A stretch of DNA of 64,000 nt from Humulus lupulus (GCF_963169125.1 NC_084797.1:100279868-100343867); one strand, 5' to 3'. Positions 9,764 through 20,770 are shown, numbered from the stretch's first letter. A program made the numbers and translations. Notes: generated by a model from the sequence alone, not told the origin.

Positions 9764-12228
9764 ATGGGTCACGTGAAGTCCATCACTCAAAAAAGAAAAA
9801 AAAATATAACCAAACCTCCTACTACTCAGCCTGCTCCTCGGGCTGAAACTCCTCCGACCAATCTTCAACCTGAAAACACTTCCTCGCCAGAAATTCAATC
9901 CAAAGCCCAACCCCGCGACGTCCTTCGACCAGAAATATAATGGTACGTAGCACCTCCTAGTATTATTACAGCTAGGATGGTAGCCAATTATCTCAAGAAG
10001 TATGGCCTTCCTGGGATAACTCTCATCAAGCCCACAATCGACCAGCTGGCAAACCTGCCTGGGGGAGCCTTCAGCGCCTGGTCGAGGTATCATATTGAGG
10101 CAGGGGCAACCTTGCCTCTGCATCCGTTCTTCCAGGGGGTAGCCAAATATTTTGAGGTCGCTCCCTTCCAAATCACACCAAATGGATATAGAGTGCTTTC
10201 TGCTCTCTATATCCTTTACAATCACAAGAAGTGGCTCGTTCCTACGCCACATGAGATCAATTACTTGTTTGATCTCAAATCTAACCCCAACCACAAGAAC
10301 ACAGGGTTCTTCCATTTCTACCATCAAGAATCTTCTCGCACCTTCCTGGGCAACGTTACCCGCAAGCTCAACGTGGGGAAGTACTTCCAGGAGTACTTTT
10401 TAACACCAGACCTGGTCGCCCACAACATGGCCTTTACTGAAGGAGGTAAGTCACTTATTTACTGGTCGTTTGTTTTCTGTTAGCTTTCCTATTCGCATTT
10501 TAGAACTTCGATGTTGTTCAGGTCCATGGAATCGACTAGTCCCCACTCCAGACATGGAGATACGAGCAGTAGCCCTGGCCAGCATGACAAATATTGAAAA
10601 AAGTATCAAAGAGTTGGTCACGGAGAATAACCTAAGGCTGGTCGACCTTCTTGCACCTCACCAGGATGTGAGGGAATCAACAGCGGGAAGTGCAACTGGG
10701 GGAGAAGTTCCTGAGCAGAACCAGAATGTGTCATAACCCCAGAGGAGGGCTACAGGAGTGACCATCAAGGAACCTTTCAGTACTCCATGAGCAGCTGCTG
10801 CTCCTGCTCAATAGGGAAAAGGTAAGCAAAAGCTTTCTAAACACCTCGAGCCTGTACTTGAGTCCTCAGATGAGAACGGTACTGACTTCTCACTTTTAGA
10901 CAATTTTCCCATTCCCTGTCATTTATTTGACGGGGATGACAACTTTAAATACGCGACTAGTTTAGATTCAGACTTCTTCATGGCAGAGAGTGAGTGTAGC
11001 AGTAGTATAATAGATAATGTAATGACCAGTAGTTGTAGCTTGGGTATTTTACTTATAATTTCTTTTCTCTCCATTTCCTTGTCTTTTTTGTATGACAACT
11101 TGCCCTGACTGATCGTATGCTTCTTTTTTGTAGACATGTCTGTCGAGAAAGCATTCGATTTATACACAAACCCTACTACCACCACTCCTGCGAGCAGGAA
11201 GAAATTGAACAGGCGCCAGCTAGGAGAAGGCTGTAGTGACCCATCCGCAAAGAGGGCTCGGACAGAGGACCCTCCTACACCAACTCCTTCTAAAGAGGCA
11301 ACTCCTGCTCCAGGCCCTGCTGACCAGACTCCTCCTGCTCCCACTAACCAGAATCCCCCAGCTCCTGCTAACCCAAGTCTTGCTACTCAGCCAGATAAAA
11401 CCCAAGTCTTACTGAACTCCACCTACACTTCGGCCAGTGACAGGCTGAAGAAACTGTCCAGACACCAGCGTAGTTTGGAATCCTTCAGCAACGCTCCTAC
11501 CATGTCGGTCGACCAGCTCCTTAGCCGCGGGCTGAACGAACTACTCACTGTAAGCCGCTGTTTCCATTGTGATTTGATTGTTTATCTCTCTGATAGATAC
11601 TAACAGCCTTTTTACTTTCATTTTCTGATCACAGGGGATTCTGACCCTGAGTACTAGTTGGTGCCGCTCAGAGGAGGTTGTCACCAAGCAGGCTGAAGAG
11701 ATCAAGGCAGCTGAGGAGAGGCCGGTCGAGAACCACAAGGTGGTTGAGGCCAAGTATGCTGAAGAGTTGCAAACAGCAGAGGCTAAGATCGCCAAGCTTA
11801 AGGAGGAACTGAAGAAGGAGGAGGACTCTGTTGCAAAAATTACTGCCTCCAAAGATAAGTATAAGGAAGCCTCGCTGATAAACTACTGAGAAGCCCACAA
11901 ACTTCAAGCAGAGTTGGAAATCAGCCGCAAAGAGGTTGCTGACCTCGAGGAGACCAATGCTCACAACCTGGAGAAGTACGAGGGAGCGACGTTCTAGTGC
12001 TTCTACATGTTCTGGAAGATAAATCCAAAGGCTGACTTCACCTACTTACCATACCCTATAAGGGAGGCTAAGTTGGCAAAGTGTGTTGCTCGGCTGGAAG
12101 AGGAAGAGAGGGCTCAAGGATCCCTTGAGATATCTTTGGCAACAGGCATTGAGGGCGTCAATGAAGATGCTGGGGCCACCGTCGACCAGCAGCCACAAGA
12201 GCCTCAGGATCCTTCTTTAGTTTTATAA
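9764..12228 (+). pseudogene. Spliced antisense ORF of Tat-1 (plant gypsy-type transposon domain)
   Basis: I infer four exons: 9764-10445, 10522-11018, 11134-11549 and 11635-12228. The introns have GT-AG ends, and the first and last preserve frame. Exon 1 starts MGHVKS, passes a stop at 9938, then gives a conserved domain with AAWSRYH-like, PFQITPNGYRVLSALYIL and WLVPTPHEINYLF segments. This resembles the putative gypsy-type transposon domain (Pfam PF04195) found in extra ORFs of Tat elements. Exon 2 is charged, with stops at 10734, 10788 and 10812. Exon 3 is Pro/Ala-rich. Exon 4 encodes a Lys/Glu coiled coil with stops at 11887 and 11995. The phase at the 11018/11134 junction does not fit, so that intron is approximate. 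The function of this protein is unknown. It is transcribed against pol. Confidence 0.75.
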
Positions 12229-12949
12229 ATTTTTACCTGTATTTATTTTAACTTGTAACTTGGGACACACGAACCTCGATTCGTGATGTCAAGACAATTT
12301 ACTTTTTTGCTGCACGGGCAGCTTTTACTTTTAATTAACAATTTCGTCCAAGCAGAAACTGCTCGCGGTGAAAAAAAAATTACTTTTGACATTATAATAT
12401 TTGCACTTTATTATAGAATTTGTTCGTATGACCAAACTTAGCATAGCACTTTGTTTCAATTTAAAAAAATTTAAACAAAAATTTTGAAAAATACTCTAAG
12501 TACCGTAGCATGCTTTCCCTTCTTTTGCTCATGTGTTTACATATACGTATTGATATGCTTTGCTTACTTGATATCTTATATGCCCCCCAAGTGATTGAGG
12601 AGCTCAAGGTCCTCAGTCACTTGCCTTGACCAAGACATGTTCAAACATTACTGCTCGGAATACATACATATAGAAATGATAATAGAGCAAAACAACACAC
12701 GTAATGAGCAAATACTTGTAATAAATACAATAATTGGCAAGAATAATTGGCTACACACAGTTCCTTTTAATTCTTGTAATAAATCGACAATCATGTCTGT
12801 ACGAGTGATGAAAAATTTGATCTTACACTTGTAAGCGATCAGTCATATGATTGACTAACCCTTGTTCATAAACTTGTAAAAAGTGAAATTAATACAAGTC
12901 AATTCTTTCGAAAGAACTAATTATTGATAAAACTTGCGTAGGTGTTCTC
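12229..12949. other. Spacer between antisense ORF and pol, with internal purine tract
   Basis: AT-rich spacer where the antisense gene and pol converge. At 12581-12592 the minus strand reads ACTTGGGGGGCA, a near copy of the element's own polypurine tract; Tat-2 has the same 12 bases at 40774-40785. The small open frame at 12595-12834 has no support. Confidence 0.5.
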
Positions 12950-14160
12950 CATTCCAATAACGGGGAATGAGATCTCCATTTAAGCGAGCAAGTTTATAGG
13001 TGCCTAGATTTAAGACTTCTTCGATTTGGTATGGCCCTTCCCAGTTAGGTCCAAGCACTCCAGCAGCTTGATCGTGGGTTTGAGGAAAACTCTTCTAAGT
13101 ACCAAATCTCCCACATTAAATTTTCTTTCGCATACTTTAGAATTGAAATATCGAGCGACCTTTTGTTGGTAAGCTGCTACTCGGAGTTGAGATTGTTCGC
13201 GCCTTTCATTGACCAAATCCAGAGATTCCATCAATAACTGACTATTAACGTTTTAATCGTATGCCAACCTTCAGTGCGATGGCGGATCTAACTCAACAAG
13301 CAACATGGCTTCATACCCATAGGCCAAGGAAAATGGAGTATGGCCAGTTGTTTTTCGGTGGGATGTTCTATATGACCAAAGGACTTCAGGTAACTACTCT
13401 GGCCATGCCCCCTTCACTAATTTAAGCCTTTTCTTCAGAGTATCCTTCAGTGTCTTGTTGACAGCTTCAACTTGTCTGTTTGTCTGTGGATGAGCTACTG
13501 AAGAAAAACTCTTGATAATCCCATGCCTTTCACAAAAATCTGTGAATAGATCACTATCGAACTGTGTTCCATTATCTGAGATAATCTTCCTTGGTAGCCC
13601 ATAGCGACACACGATGTTCTTGACCACAAAATCGAGAACTTTCTTGGTTGCTATCATTGCAAGTGGTTTAGCTTCGGCCCACTTTATGAAGTAGTCAACA
13701 ACAACCATGGCATACTTGACGTTGCCTTTTCCCGTGGGCAAAGACCCAATCAAGTCTATTCCCCACACTGTGAATGGCCAAGGGCTTTGCATCTGTTTTA
13801 GCTCATTAGGGGCTGCTCATGGTGTCTTGGAAAATCTTTGGCACTTGTTGCTCTTTCGAACAAAATCCACATAGTCTTCATTCATCGTTGGCCAGAAGTA
13901 TCCTTGCCTTAGGATCTTTTTTGATAAACTCTGCCCCCCAGCATGATCTCCGCAAAATCCTTCGTGGACTTCCCACATTAAATCTTTAGCCTTTTCTTTC
14001 AAAACACACCTTAGGAGTGGCATTGAGTACCCCCTCCTGTATAGAACTCCGTCGACCAGGATAAACCGAGCCGACTGCCTCTGGAAGGCTCTTGCTTTGT
14101 TTCTGTCTGACGGTAATATTCCACGTTCTAAGTACTCAATGAATGGTGTCATCCATGTGT
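12950..14160 (-). pseudogene. Integrase of Tat-1
   Basis: Reading leftwards from 14152, the zinc-binding region contains HEGFCGDHAGG and KCQRF, with the first Cys of the usual C-x-x-C replaced by Ser. The catalytic core (13394-13792) keeps the three acidic residues: Asp in GIDLIGSLP, Asp in SDNGTQFDSDL and Glu in QVEAVNKTL. The C-terminal domain (13010-13234) has YFNSKV...VGDLVLRRV. Frameshifts or stops separate the three blocks. It would insert element cDNA into the genome as part of the Gag-Pol polyprotein. There is no chromodomain, as expected for Tat rather than chromoviruses. Confidence 0.88.
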
Positions 14161-14311
14161 CTGCTGCTTGGATGACCAGGGAGGTTTCTTCTGTTTAGAT
14201 GCTTGGTGTGGATAAATGTTCAACAGGCACTATATTTAAGGTGTCAGCATCCTCTACACTTGCTAACTTGGCTAGAGCATCAGTGTTTGAGTTCGGGTCA
14301 CGAGATATTTG

Positions 14312-14731
14312 CTAGAGAGTACATTTGTCAAATTGCGCTAACAAATCCTTTGCTTTGTTTAAATAAGCAACCATCTTCAAACCTCTGGCTTGATATTCTC
14401 CATCAATTTGATTAACCATTAACTGGGACTCACTATAGATTTCAAGTGACTTTATGTTCATGGCCTTGGCTAATCTTAATCCTGCGAGCAAAGCTTCGTA
14501 TTCGGCTTCGTTATTGGACGTTGTGAACTCGAATCTGATTGCACAGTGGAATTGGTGTCCTTTAGGTGTGACTAAAATCACACCTGCTCCAGCATTGTGC
14601 TCGTTAGAAGAGCCATCTACAAACAACTTCCAAGAGGGAGTTTGGCTTTGAGGTTCAGGCTCTTCTGCTGGCCCAATGTCCTGGTGCCCCATAAATTCTG
14701 CGACAAAATCTGCTAGAGCTTGTCCCTTCAC
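14312..14731 (-). pseudogene. Second RNase H (plant/archaeal type) of Tat-1
   Basis: 140 codons open. LFVDGSSNEHNAGAGVIL carries the first catalytic Asp, SNNEAEYEALLAGL the Glu, and IYSESQL stands where family members have YSDSQL, so the third acidic residue is Glu instead of Asp. It lies between the RT/RNase H block and integrase. This additional RNase H is characteristic of the Tat/Ogre group. The usual role would be degradation of RNA in RNA:DNA hybrids during reverse transcription. Confidence 0.87.
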
Positions 14732-14739
14732 TGCTGCTC

Positions 14740-16004
14740 ATGGAAAGTAAGAAATATCAAACTCTCCAAGTTCAACTGCCCATTTCAATAATCAACCAGC
14801 GGCTTCTGGTTTCTGCAGGACTTGCCATAGTGGCTGTTCGGTGAGTACTGCGATAGGGTGAGCTTGGAAGTACGGTCGCAACTTTCTGGAGGCTAGGATC
14901 AAGTAGTAGGCTAATTTTTCAATGGGCGGATATCACAATTCTGCTCCTATTATCCTTTTGCTTATATAATACCCATATTTTTGCACCTATTCCTCCTCTC
15001 TTACCAGGACAGCACTAGCAGCATATTCTGTGACCGCCAAATAGATGAACAAAGTTTCCTTTTTGATCGACTTAGATAAAACTGGTGGTTGTGACATATG
15101 AGACTTTAGTGTATGGAAATCCTGTTCGCACTCCTCAGTCCATTCAAATTTTTTATTTCCTCTAAGTAGATTAAAAAATGGGACACACTTGTCCGTTGAT
15201 TTGGAAATAAATCTACTCAAGGCAGCAATCCTCCCAGTTAGGCTTTGAACATCTTTTTATCTTTGTTGGAAACTTCATATCGATCAAGGCCTTGATCATT
15301 TTGGGATTAGCTTCAATGCCTCGTGAGTTCACTATAAATCCCAAGAATTTCCCTGATCCAACTCCAAAGGAACACTTAAGGGGATTCAGCTTCATCTGAT
15401 ACTTGTTCAGGATGTTGAAGCATTCTTGCAGGTCCCCGATGTGTTCTTCTGCTTTCTTTGACTTAACCAGAATGAAATCGACATATACTTCCATATTTAC
15501 ACTGATCAGTTCTTTAAACATGTGATTGACTAATGGCTGGTAAGTCGCACCAGCGTTTTTCAAACCGAAAGGCATTACTTTGTAATAGTATAGCCTGTTA
15601 TCGGTCTGAAAGCTAGTGTGATCCTCATTAGGTGGGTGCATACTGATATGATTGTACCCAGAGTATGCATCCATGAATGATAGGATCTCATGCCCTAAAG
15701 TGGCATCGACCAGCTGGTCGATCCTTGGGAGTGGGAAACAATCCTTTGGGCAGGCTTTATTAAGGTCTGTGAAATCGACGCATGTTCTCCATTTTCCATT
15801 TAGCTTGATCACTAGTACGGGATTAGAAACCCATGATGGATAAAATGCTACCCTGATGAACTCGTTCTCCTTCAGCTTCTCGACTTCTTCTTTCAAAGCT
15901 TTCGATCTATCTTTGTCGAGTAGCCTTTTTTTCTGTTGTACTGGTGGAAATTTTTTATCTATGTTCAAAGCATGGCTGATAACTGCTGGGTCAATCCCAA
16001 CCAT
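14740..16004 (-). pseudogene. Reverse transcriptase and first RNase H of Tat-1
   Basis: 15213-16004 is one open frame: WVSNPVLVIKLNGKWRTCVD (fingers), CFPLPRIDQLVDA, FMDAYSGYNHI (first catalytic Asp), MPFGLKNAGATYQ and then VYVDFILVKS. The catalytic YVDD box has become YVDF, so the second Asp is lost and the enzyme should be dead. 14987-15220 continues with FEWTEECEQDFHTLK and the start of the first RNase H. The frame is shifted near 15215-15240, and further stops occur in 14740-14986. Confidence 0.9.
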
Positions 16005-16268
16005 ATCTTTGTGCGACTAGGCAAAGACCTCCTAGTTCTTCTTCAAAAATTCCACCAGTTTTTGTTTTGTTGTTGTCTCTAAGTTTTTACCGACTTTCAC
16101 AACCCTGGACAGATCTGACTCATCGAGTTGGACCTCCTCGAGGTCGTCGACCGGTCCTACATCTTCCTCAAAATCCCCAAAGGGAGGATCTAAATCCCTA
16201 TCCTCACTTTGGGCAACACCCTATTTGGCGACGTGCTCACCTGATGGGGCTTGTATCTCATTGGCCAA

Positions 16269-16730
16269 TCACAACCCTTTTTCAGCTCCTTCCCTCGATC
16301 CACCCTTTTTTTCTTTAGTAATCGAGGAATTGTAGCATTCCCTCGCTTCTCGCTGGTTTCCCAACACGCATCCTATCCCTGCGTCGCTTGGAAACTTCAT
16401 GGCTAGGAGCCATACCAAGGTCACGGCTCGCAGGTCGACTAAAATAGGCCTTCCAATCACAGCATTATATGCAGAAGGACAATCAACTACTATAAAAGTA
16501 GTGAGTAATGTCCTGTTCGCAGGTGCAATTCCTGCTGTGACCAGAAGCCTGATCGACCCTGTTAGCGCGAGCCCTTCGCCAGAAAAACCATAAATGGTTT
16601 GGTTGCATGGCTCCAAATCCTTCACGGACAACTTCATACTTTCCAACGAAGACTTGTAAAGAATATTCACTGAGCTCCCTGTGTCCACTAACACCTGCTT
16701 AACCATCATATTGGCGATTTGGACATCCAC
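16269..16730 (-). pseudogene. Aspartic protease of Tat-1
   Basis: VLVDTGSSVNILYKSS gives the intact DTG active-site triad of retropepsins, followed by LEPCNQTIYGFSGEG (flap) and YNAVIGRP. The ILG-like motif is seen as AVIGRP. The 16014-16268 stretch to its left is linker to RT with broken frames. The protease would process Gag-Pol. Confidence 0.85.
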
Positions 16731-17049
16731 GACCAGAGGGTTCGAATGAGGGAACTAGATGTGCTGAGCGTCAAGCTAAGAGAAAGTTATCAGTTCTTCC
16801 TCAGTTCGAGCTTTCTTGAGAGTTCGCTCCTCCACATTCATCATTTCTATGTCTTGGTCATGGCGTAAGGTTCAGGCGTATCACTCCCTTGCATTTCCAT
16901 TATCTCCTGCCAGGTGTGGACTGCCACAGATGGTTAGCAATGTACCCGCCACAGGAGCTGGCTGTAAAGGGGGTGAGCATTGGTGTACAGGTGCCTGCTC
17001 ATTGCCTCCTTGAGCCTCTCGCTGAGAACCTCCAATTTCTCATACGTAT

Positions 17050-19135
17050 CTCCTCAGGTGTGCTTGTCTAATAAGGAACTCAATTTCTTCTTTCAGGTGG
17101 TTGCACTCATTGGTGTCATGACCATAGTCGTTGTGAAAATGACAGAACTTGGTTGTATCTCTCTTGGAGATATCTTTCCTTATCGAAGTTGGTCACTTGT
17201 AAGGGACATTGGCACTGGTCGCCTGGTACACCTCCACTCTGCTTTCGACTAGGGTCGTGTAATTGGTGAATCTTGGCTTGTATCTGTTACCCTTAGGGCG
17301 CTTATTCTCAAACGTCGATGGCTCGTTGTTTTCCCTTTTTCCACCATTTCCCATTGTTTTTGTCGTTGTCATTGGGTTTATCTGACCCATTGGTGGCTTT
17401 GGCAGGCTCTTCCTTTGGCCCTTTGTCTTCTGCGAGCGACTTCCCTTCATTAGCAATCACCTCTTCGAGCTTGATGTACCAGTCTACTCGATCCAGGAAT
17501 TCTTGGGTACTCTTCACCTCATTCTTCCTTAAACTATTCCAGATGGGTGAGTGGCGCCGCACTCCAGCTGTAAGTTCCATCATTTTCCCCTCATCGCCAA
17601 TTGTCTTAGCTCCAGCTACTGCTCACATAAAACGCTAGACATATTCCTTTAAGGATTCTCCCTCCTTTTTGCGTATCTCGACCAGTTGGTTGGCTTCCGT
17701 CGAATGTACTCGACCAGAGTAGAATTGCCCATAGAACTCCTTTATGAACATCTTCCATGACACTATGCTAGCAGGAGGGAATTTGAAAAACCACTCCTGA
17801 GCAGTATCAGACAAGGTGGCCGAAAAGATCCTGCAGCGAGAATCATCTGACACCTTCTGGATGTCCATCTGTATCTCAAACTTATTCACATGAGATACCA
17901 GGTCCCCATATCCATCGAAGTTTGGCAATACTAGCATCTTAAATTTGCTTGGTGTTTCTACCATCACTATTCTTTGTATGAATGGAGTGCCTCTTCTCCG
18001 ATCATACTCGATGTGGGATGTTCAGCTCCCCACCAGCTGTTGTACGGCCTGATTCAGTGCATCAATCTAGGCTTGTACTGCGTTTGGTATTGCTGGGCCG
18101 ACTGGTGCTGGAGGAGTGTACTAATCGTGCCTCTCCTACCTATCATTGAGCACACCCCTCAAGTCATCATCTCTATGCCTTTACTCACTAGTGCCCAACC
18201 AATCAAAGACGTTAGGTTTCCTAGGCTGTCCCCCAGCATTCTGGCTCGAAAGCCTATTTTCCCTTGGTGGGGGATTCCGTTCTTCACCCCTCTCTCCTTG
18301 TCTTCGACCAGTATTTCAGCCAGAATCAGCTTCATTGTAGTTATGTCCATCTCTAAATTGTGATCGGTTATGCCGCGACCTGCTGATCGCACTGTCACCT
18401 CCTCTTGCTAGCATGTCCCGAGCGTCAGGGGGAGGCATGCGCTAGTCGGTGGGTCCCCGGGCATTATTATGTCGTGGGGGCCCCCTGACCACAGAACCTG
18501 ATTCGACTTGTCTTCTGTGTAGCAGAAAGAAGTTGTCCCCAGTTCAGTGGGTTCGGTTCCTCAGCAGTTTGGCGTCTAGGGCTTCGAGGAGGCTGTCCGG
18601 CCCTATTCTGCCTTTGATGTTGGGGATTATCTTAACCAGAACGAGAAGGTGGTTGTTGCTCAGAATTTTGAAATGGAATATCCTGTTGAGCCGCAGGAGG
18701 TTTTTCTGGCCTCTGAGGACTTGCCGGCTGAGGTGAAGGACTTGGGTCTTGGCCTTGTTGTGGTGGTTCACTTGGTGGCTGATCCAGTTGAGAAGTTGGC
18801 GCAAGTTGTCCCCGGGCCAACTGGATGGCTACTTTCAGGGCAGCAGTGGAATCTCTCTGTCGGTGGTCCATGTCGGCCTACCGCTCATTCAATTCTCGAT
18901 GTTGAAGGTCAATTTCTCTCTGTTGCAATGCCATTGTCTCAGCCACATTCTCTTGATTAGCCCTCAGATTGGCTAACTCCTCCTGCAACACACTCAGTGT
19001 TGTCCTCAAGGTCTCAAAATCCATCTCCTCCTCTTTGAAATCCAACTGTGGTTCATCTTCGGCCACATTTGGTGGAGGAGGCTGGGTGGATGCAGCACCA
19101 GAGGTTTGTCCCGTCTTTCTGGAAGTTTACGCCAT
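17050..19135 (-). pseudogene. Gag of Tat-1
   Basis: The probable start is the ATG at 19135, immediately followed by a stop (ATG GCG TAA), with the frame then continuing. The N-terminal part is a Glu/Gln-rich coiled coil (18878-19066) and a Pro/Gln-rich stretch (18632-18871). The central Retrotrans_gag domain is at 17635-17967 (YGDLVSHVNKFEIQM, FSATLSDTAQEWF, SWKMFIKEFY). The C-terminal zinc-knuckle-like motif FCHFHNDYGHDTNECNH lies near 17098-17152. The frame breaks between 17967 and 18544. It would form the particle coat and bind RNA. Confidence 0.82.
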
Positions 19136-19160
19136 TTGATTTTTTTGAAGGTCTTGAGTT

Positions 19161-19184
19161 CAACTCTCAATGAAAGCACCAAAA
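19161..19184 (-). promoter_or_regulatory. Primer binding site region of Tat-1
   Basis: Minus strand TTTTGGTGCTTTCATTGAG directly follows the 5' LTR. Tat-2 has an almost identical stretch at 51143-51166. A TGG start 2-3 bases after the LTR is typical of a site pairing with a tRNA CCA end. I do not assign the tRNA. Confidence 0.75.
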
Positions 19185-19813
19185 TGTTGACCTTCAAATT
19201 GGCCAACGACACGGATTCAGATAAACGATATAAAGCACGATGAAAATGAGGAAAACTCCAGACGAAAAGATAAATGACACAAACAATTTATAGTGGTTTG
19301 GCCCCAATAGAATGGTAACAACCTACATCCAATTAGTGTTCTTATTGATGTAGTATTCCAAGAACAGTGATCAATGAACTAGGGTTCACGAGTTTCACTA
19401 GATCTCAGATCAATACAATTGTGATGGATAACAACACTCTTTTTCTCTCTTTAAATCTCTTAGCTCAAGCGTTCTCAAGCCAAATGTTCGGAAAGCCAAA
19501 AGTCCCCTCTCTTGAGCCCTTTGATTCTTATTTATAGGCTCAAGGAGGTTTACAGGGGCAATGGGCCTTAATTACATTTAATACATGTGTATCTAAACAA
19601 AAATGAAAATTTTCCTTAATACATAATTACAAGATTGCATATTTAAAGGAAATAACTGAATATATGCGACCAGGCTGGTCGCCCTTGATTACTAGATAAG
19701 CCAATGATCCTGGTCGAGGGTCGAGGAGGATATGTTCACTTAAAACTGCCACGTGTTTCCCACATGTAGATCAATCCTGCCACGTCAATAGGTAGTCCAT
19801 TCTTGGGTAAACA
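19185..19813 (-). repeat. 5' LTR of Tat-1
   Basis: Direct repeat of 8093-8710 with the same TGTTGACC and GGTAAACA ends. On the minus strand it would hold the promoter for gag-pol. Differences from the left copy include small indels near 19755, so the insertion is not very recent. Confidence 0.93.
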
Positions 19814-20499
19814 ATATGTAATTATTATGTCATGTATGTATGTTGAGATTGTACGATGAATGTCGGGATCGGCAAAGGCTGGGATCGGCAAGGGCCAGAA
19901 TCGGCATTAAGCATTCTGAATGCAGGCTGCCATGGCATGGCCATCTTGGGTGTTGTGTTCACCCAATCAGTTAGGACCATGAACTCGGTGCTTGGTAATG
20001 CACCCTGATTGGCTCAGGCCGTTGTTGTGAATTTTCTAATATGTTTTCGTTTAGCTATGCATTTACCTAAATGAATTGTCTAATATGTTTCCGTTGTTGT
20101 GAATTGTCTAATATGTTTCCGTTTAGCTATGGTGTAGGTAAGGGCAAGGGAAAGGACGACCAGGCATGAGTTGTAGGGTATGGAGTGGAACATACATGTT
20201 TGGCCTACTTGGCTGCCACAACTGGGGTTATTTTGAGGAACGTTGTGTAAATGACCGATTTTGTCGCATAGGTTGACTATATAATAACTTTTGAGTTGTA
20301 AATACGTTTTAAACAATATTTTGGGATCCCAATGTAATACTTTTATGATTTAAATGAATGTCAAAAAATTTATGTTGAATTCTTTTTTAAATGAGCCTTT
20401 ACTTTAATTAATCACACTTTTTGGTCTAATACGTCAATTAGCGAGTTAATTGCACGTTTTAAAATCACATGGTAATGGCTAAGGTAGTAGGGCGTTACA
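19814..20499 (+). repeat. 3' LTR of the chromovirus, second part
   Basis: It resumes the LTR interrupted at 8092. It carries the GTGTAGGTAAGGGCAAGG word at about 20143, GGGATCCCAA at about 20325 and the terminal GGGCGTTACA. The 5 bases after it (GTTAA) match those before 4295. Confidence 0.85.
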
Positions 20500-20504
20500 G
20501 TTAA

Positions 20505-20765
20505 CTCCAAAAAAACTAGTTAATGTACTACTTAATTAAGTCTAATATATTGTGTTGGTCACTTATGAGTTCTAGTATCATCTACTTTATTTATGATCTT
20601 ATTTCTATGTAGAGATCACACATAAGACCTTTAAAATTTCCATGTTTATTACCATGGTTTCACTGGCTATTCTTATTTTATTCTACTATTAGTGTGTGAT
20701 TTTGAAAATGCACAATACTTTTATGTTTGATCATTAAATAAGCTCCCCAAAGTAACTTCTTTATC
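20505..20765. other. Host spacer, no gene seen
   Basis: AT-rich DNA that would be contiguous with 4294 before the chromovirus inserted and with 21654 before the solo LTR inserted. I see no reading frame or repeat in it. Confidence 0.5.
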
Positions 20766-20770
20766 ATAAG

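Larger units (their letters stand above)
8093..19813 (-). mobile_element. Complete Tat-lineage Ty3/gypsy retrotransposon (Tat-1)
   Basis: Two directly repeated LTRs (8093-8710 and 19185-19813), a purine tract beside the left LTR and a primer binding site beside the right LTR show that the element runs on the minus strand. Flanking bases are GTATG (8088-8092) and ATATG (19814-19818), a target duplication with one mismatch. Right to left it holds gag, protease, RT, RNase H, a second RNase H and integrase. Between integrase and the 3' LTR lies an oppositely oriented multi-exon reading frame. The double RNase H and antisense ORF are marks of the Tat/Ogre group. All pol modules carry stops or frameshifts. 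Confidence 0.92.
4295..20499 (+). mobile_element. Rearranged chromovirus (Tekay/Del-like) with nested insertions
   Basis: The left end is TGTAACGTCCC and the right end GGGCGTTACA. The 5 bp before (GTTAA, 4290-4294) and after (GTTAA, 20500-20504) match, marking a single integration event although the interior is now rubble. Contents are a 3'-truncated 5' LTR, a piece of pol (RNase H end to start of the integrase core), a copia LTR fragment, and a 5'-truncated 3' LTR split by a complete Tat-lineage element at 8093-19813. Gag, protease and reverse transcriptase are missing. Orientation is plus, from pol and LTR polarity. Confidence 0.85.

Noticed and set aside
9692..10327. 211-codon minus-strand open frame
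   Set aside because: It mirrors the plus-strand antisense ORF exon 1, which has a family-like domain and splice sites; the minus frame shows no domain.
10919..11344. 141-codon minus-strand frame
   Set aside because: Shadow of exon 3 of the plus-strand antisense ORF; low-complexity Gly/Val/Ser composition.
19161..19184. tRNA-related sequence as a tRNA gene
   Set aside because: Only a primer-binding-site length match; no cloverleaf.
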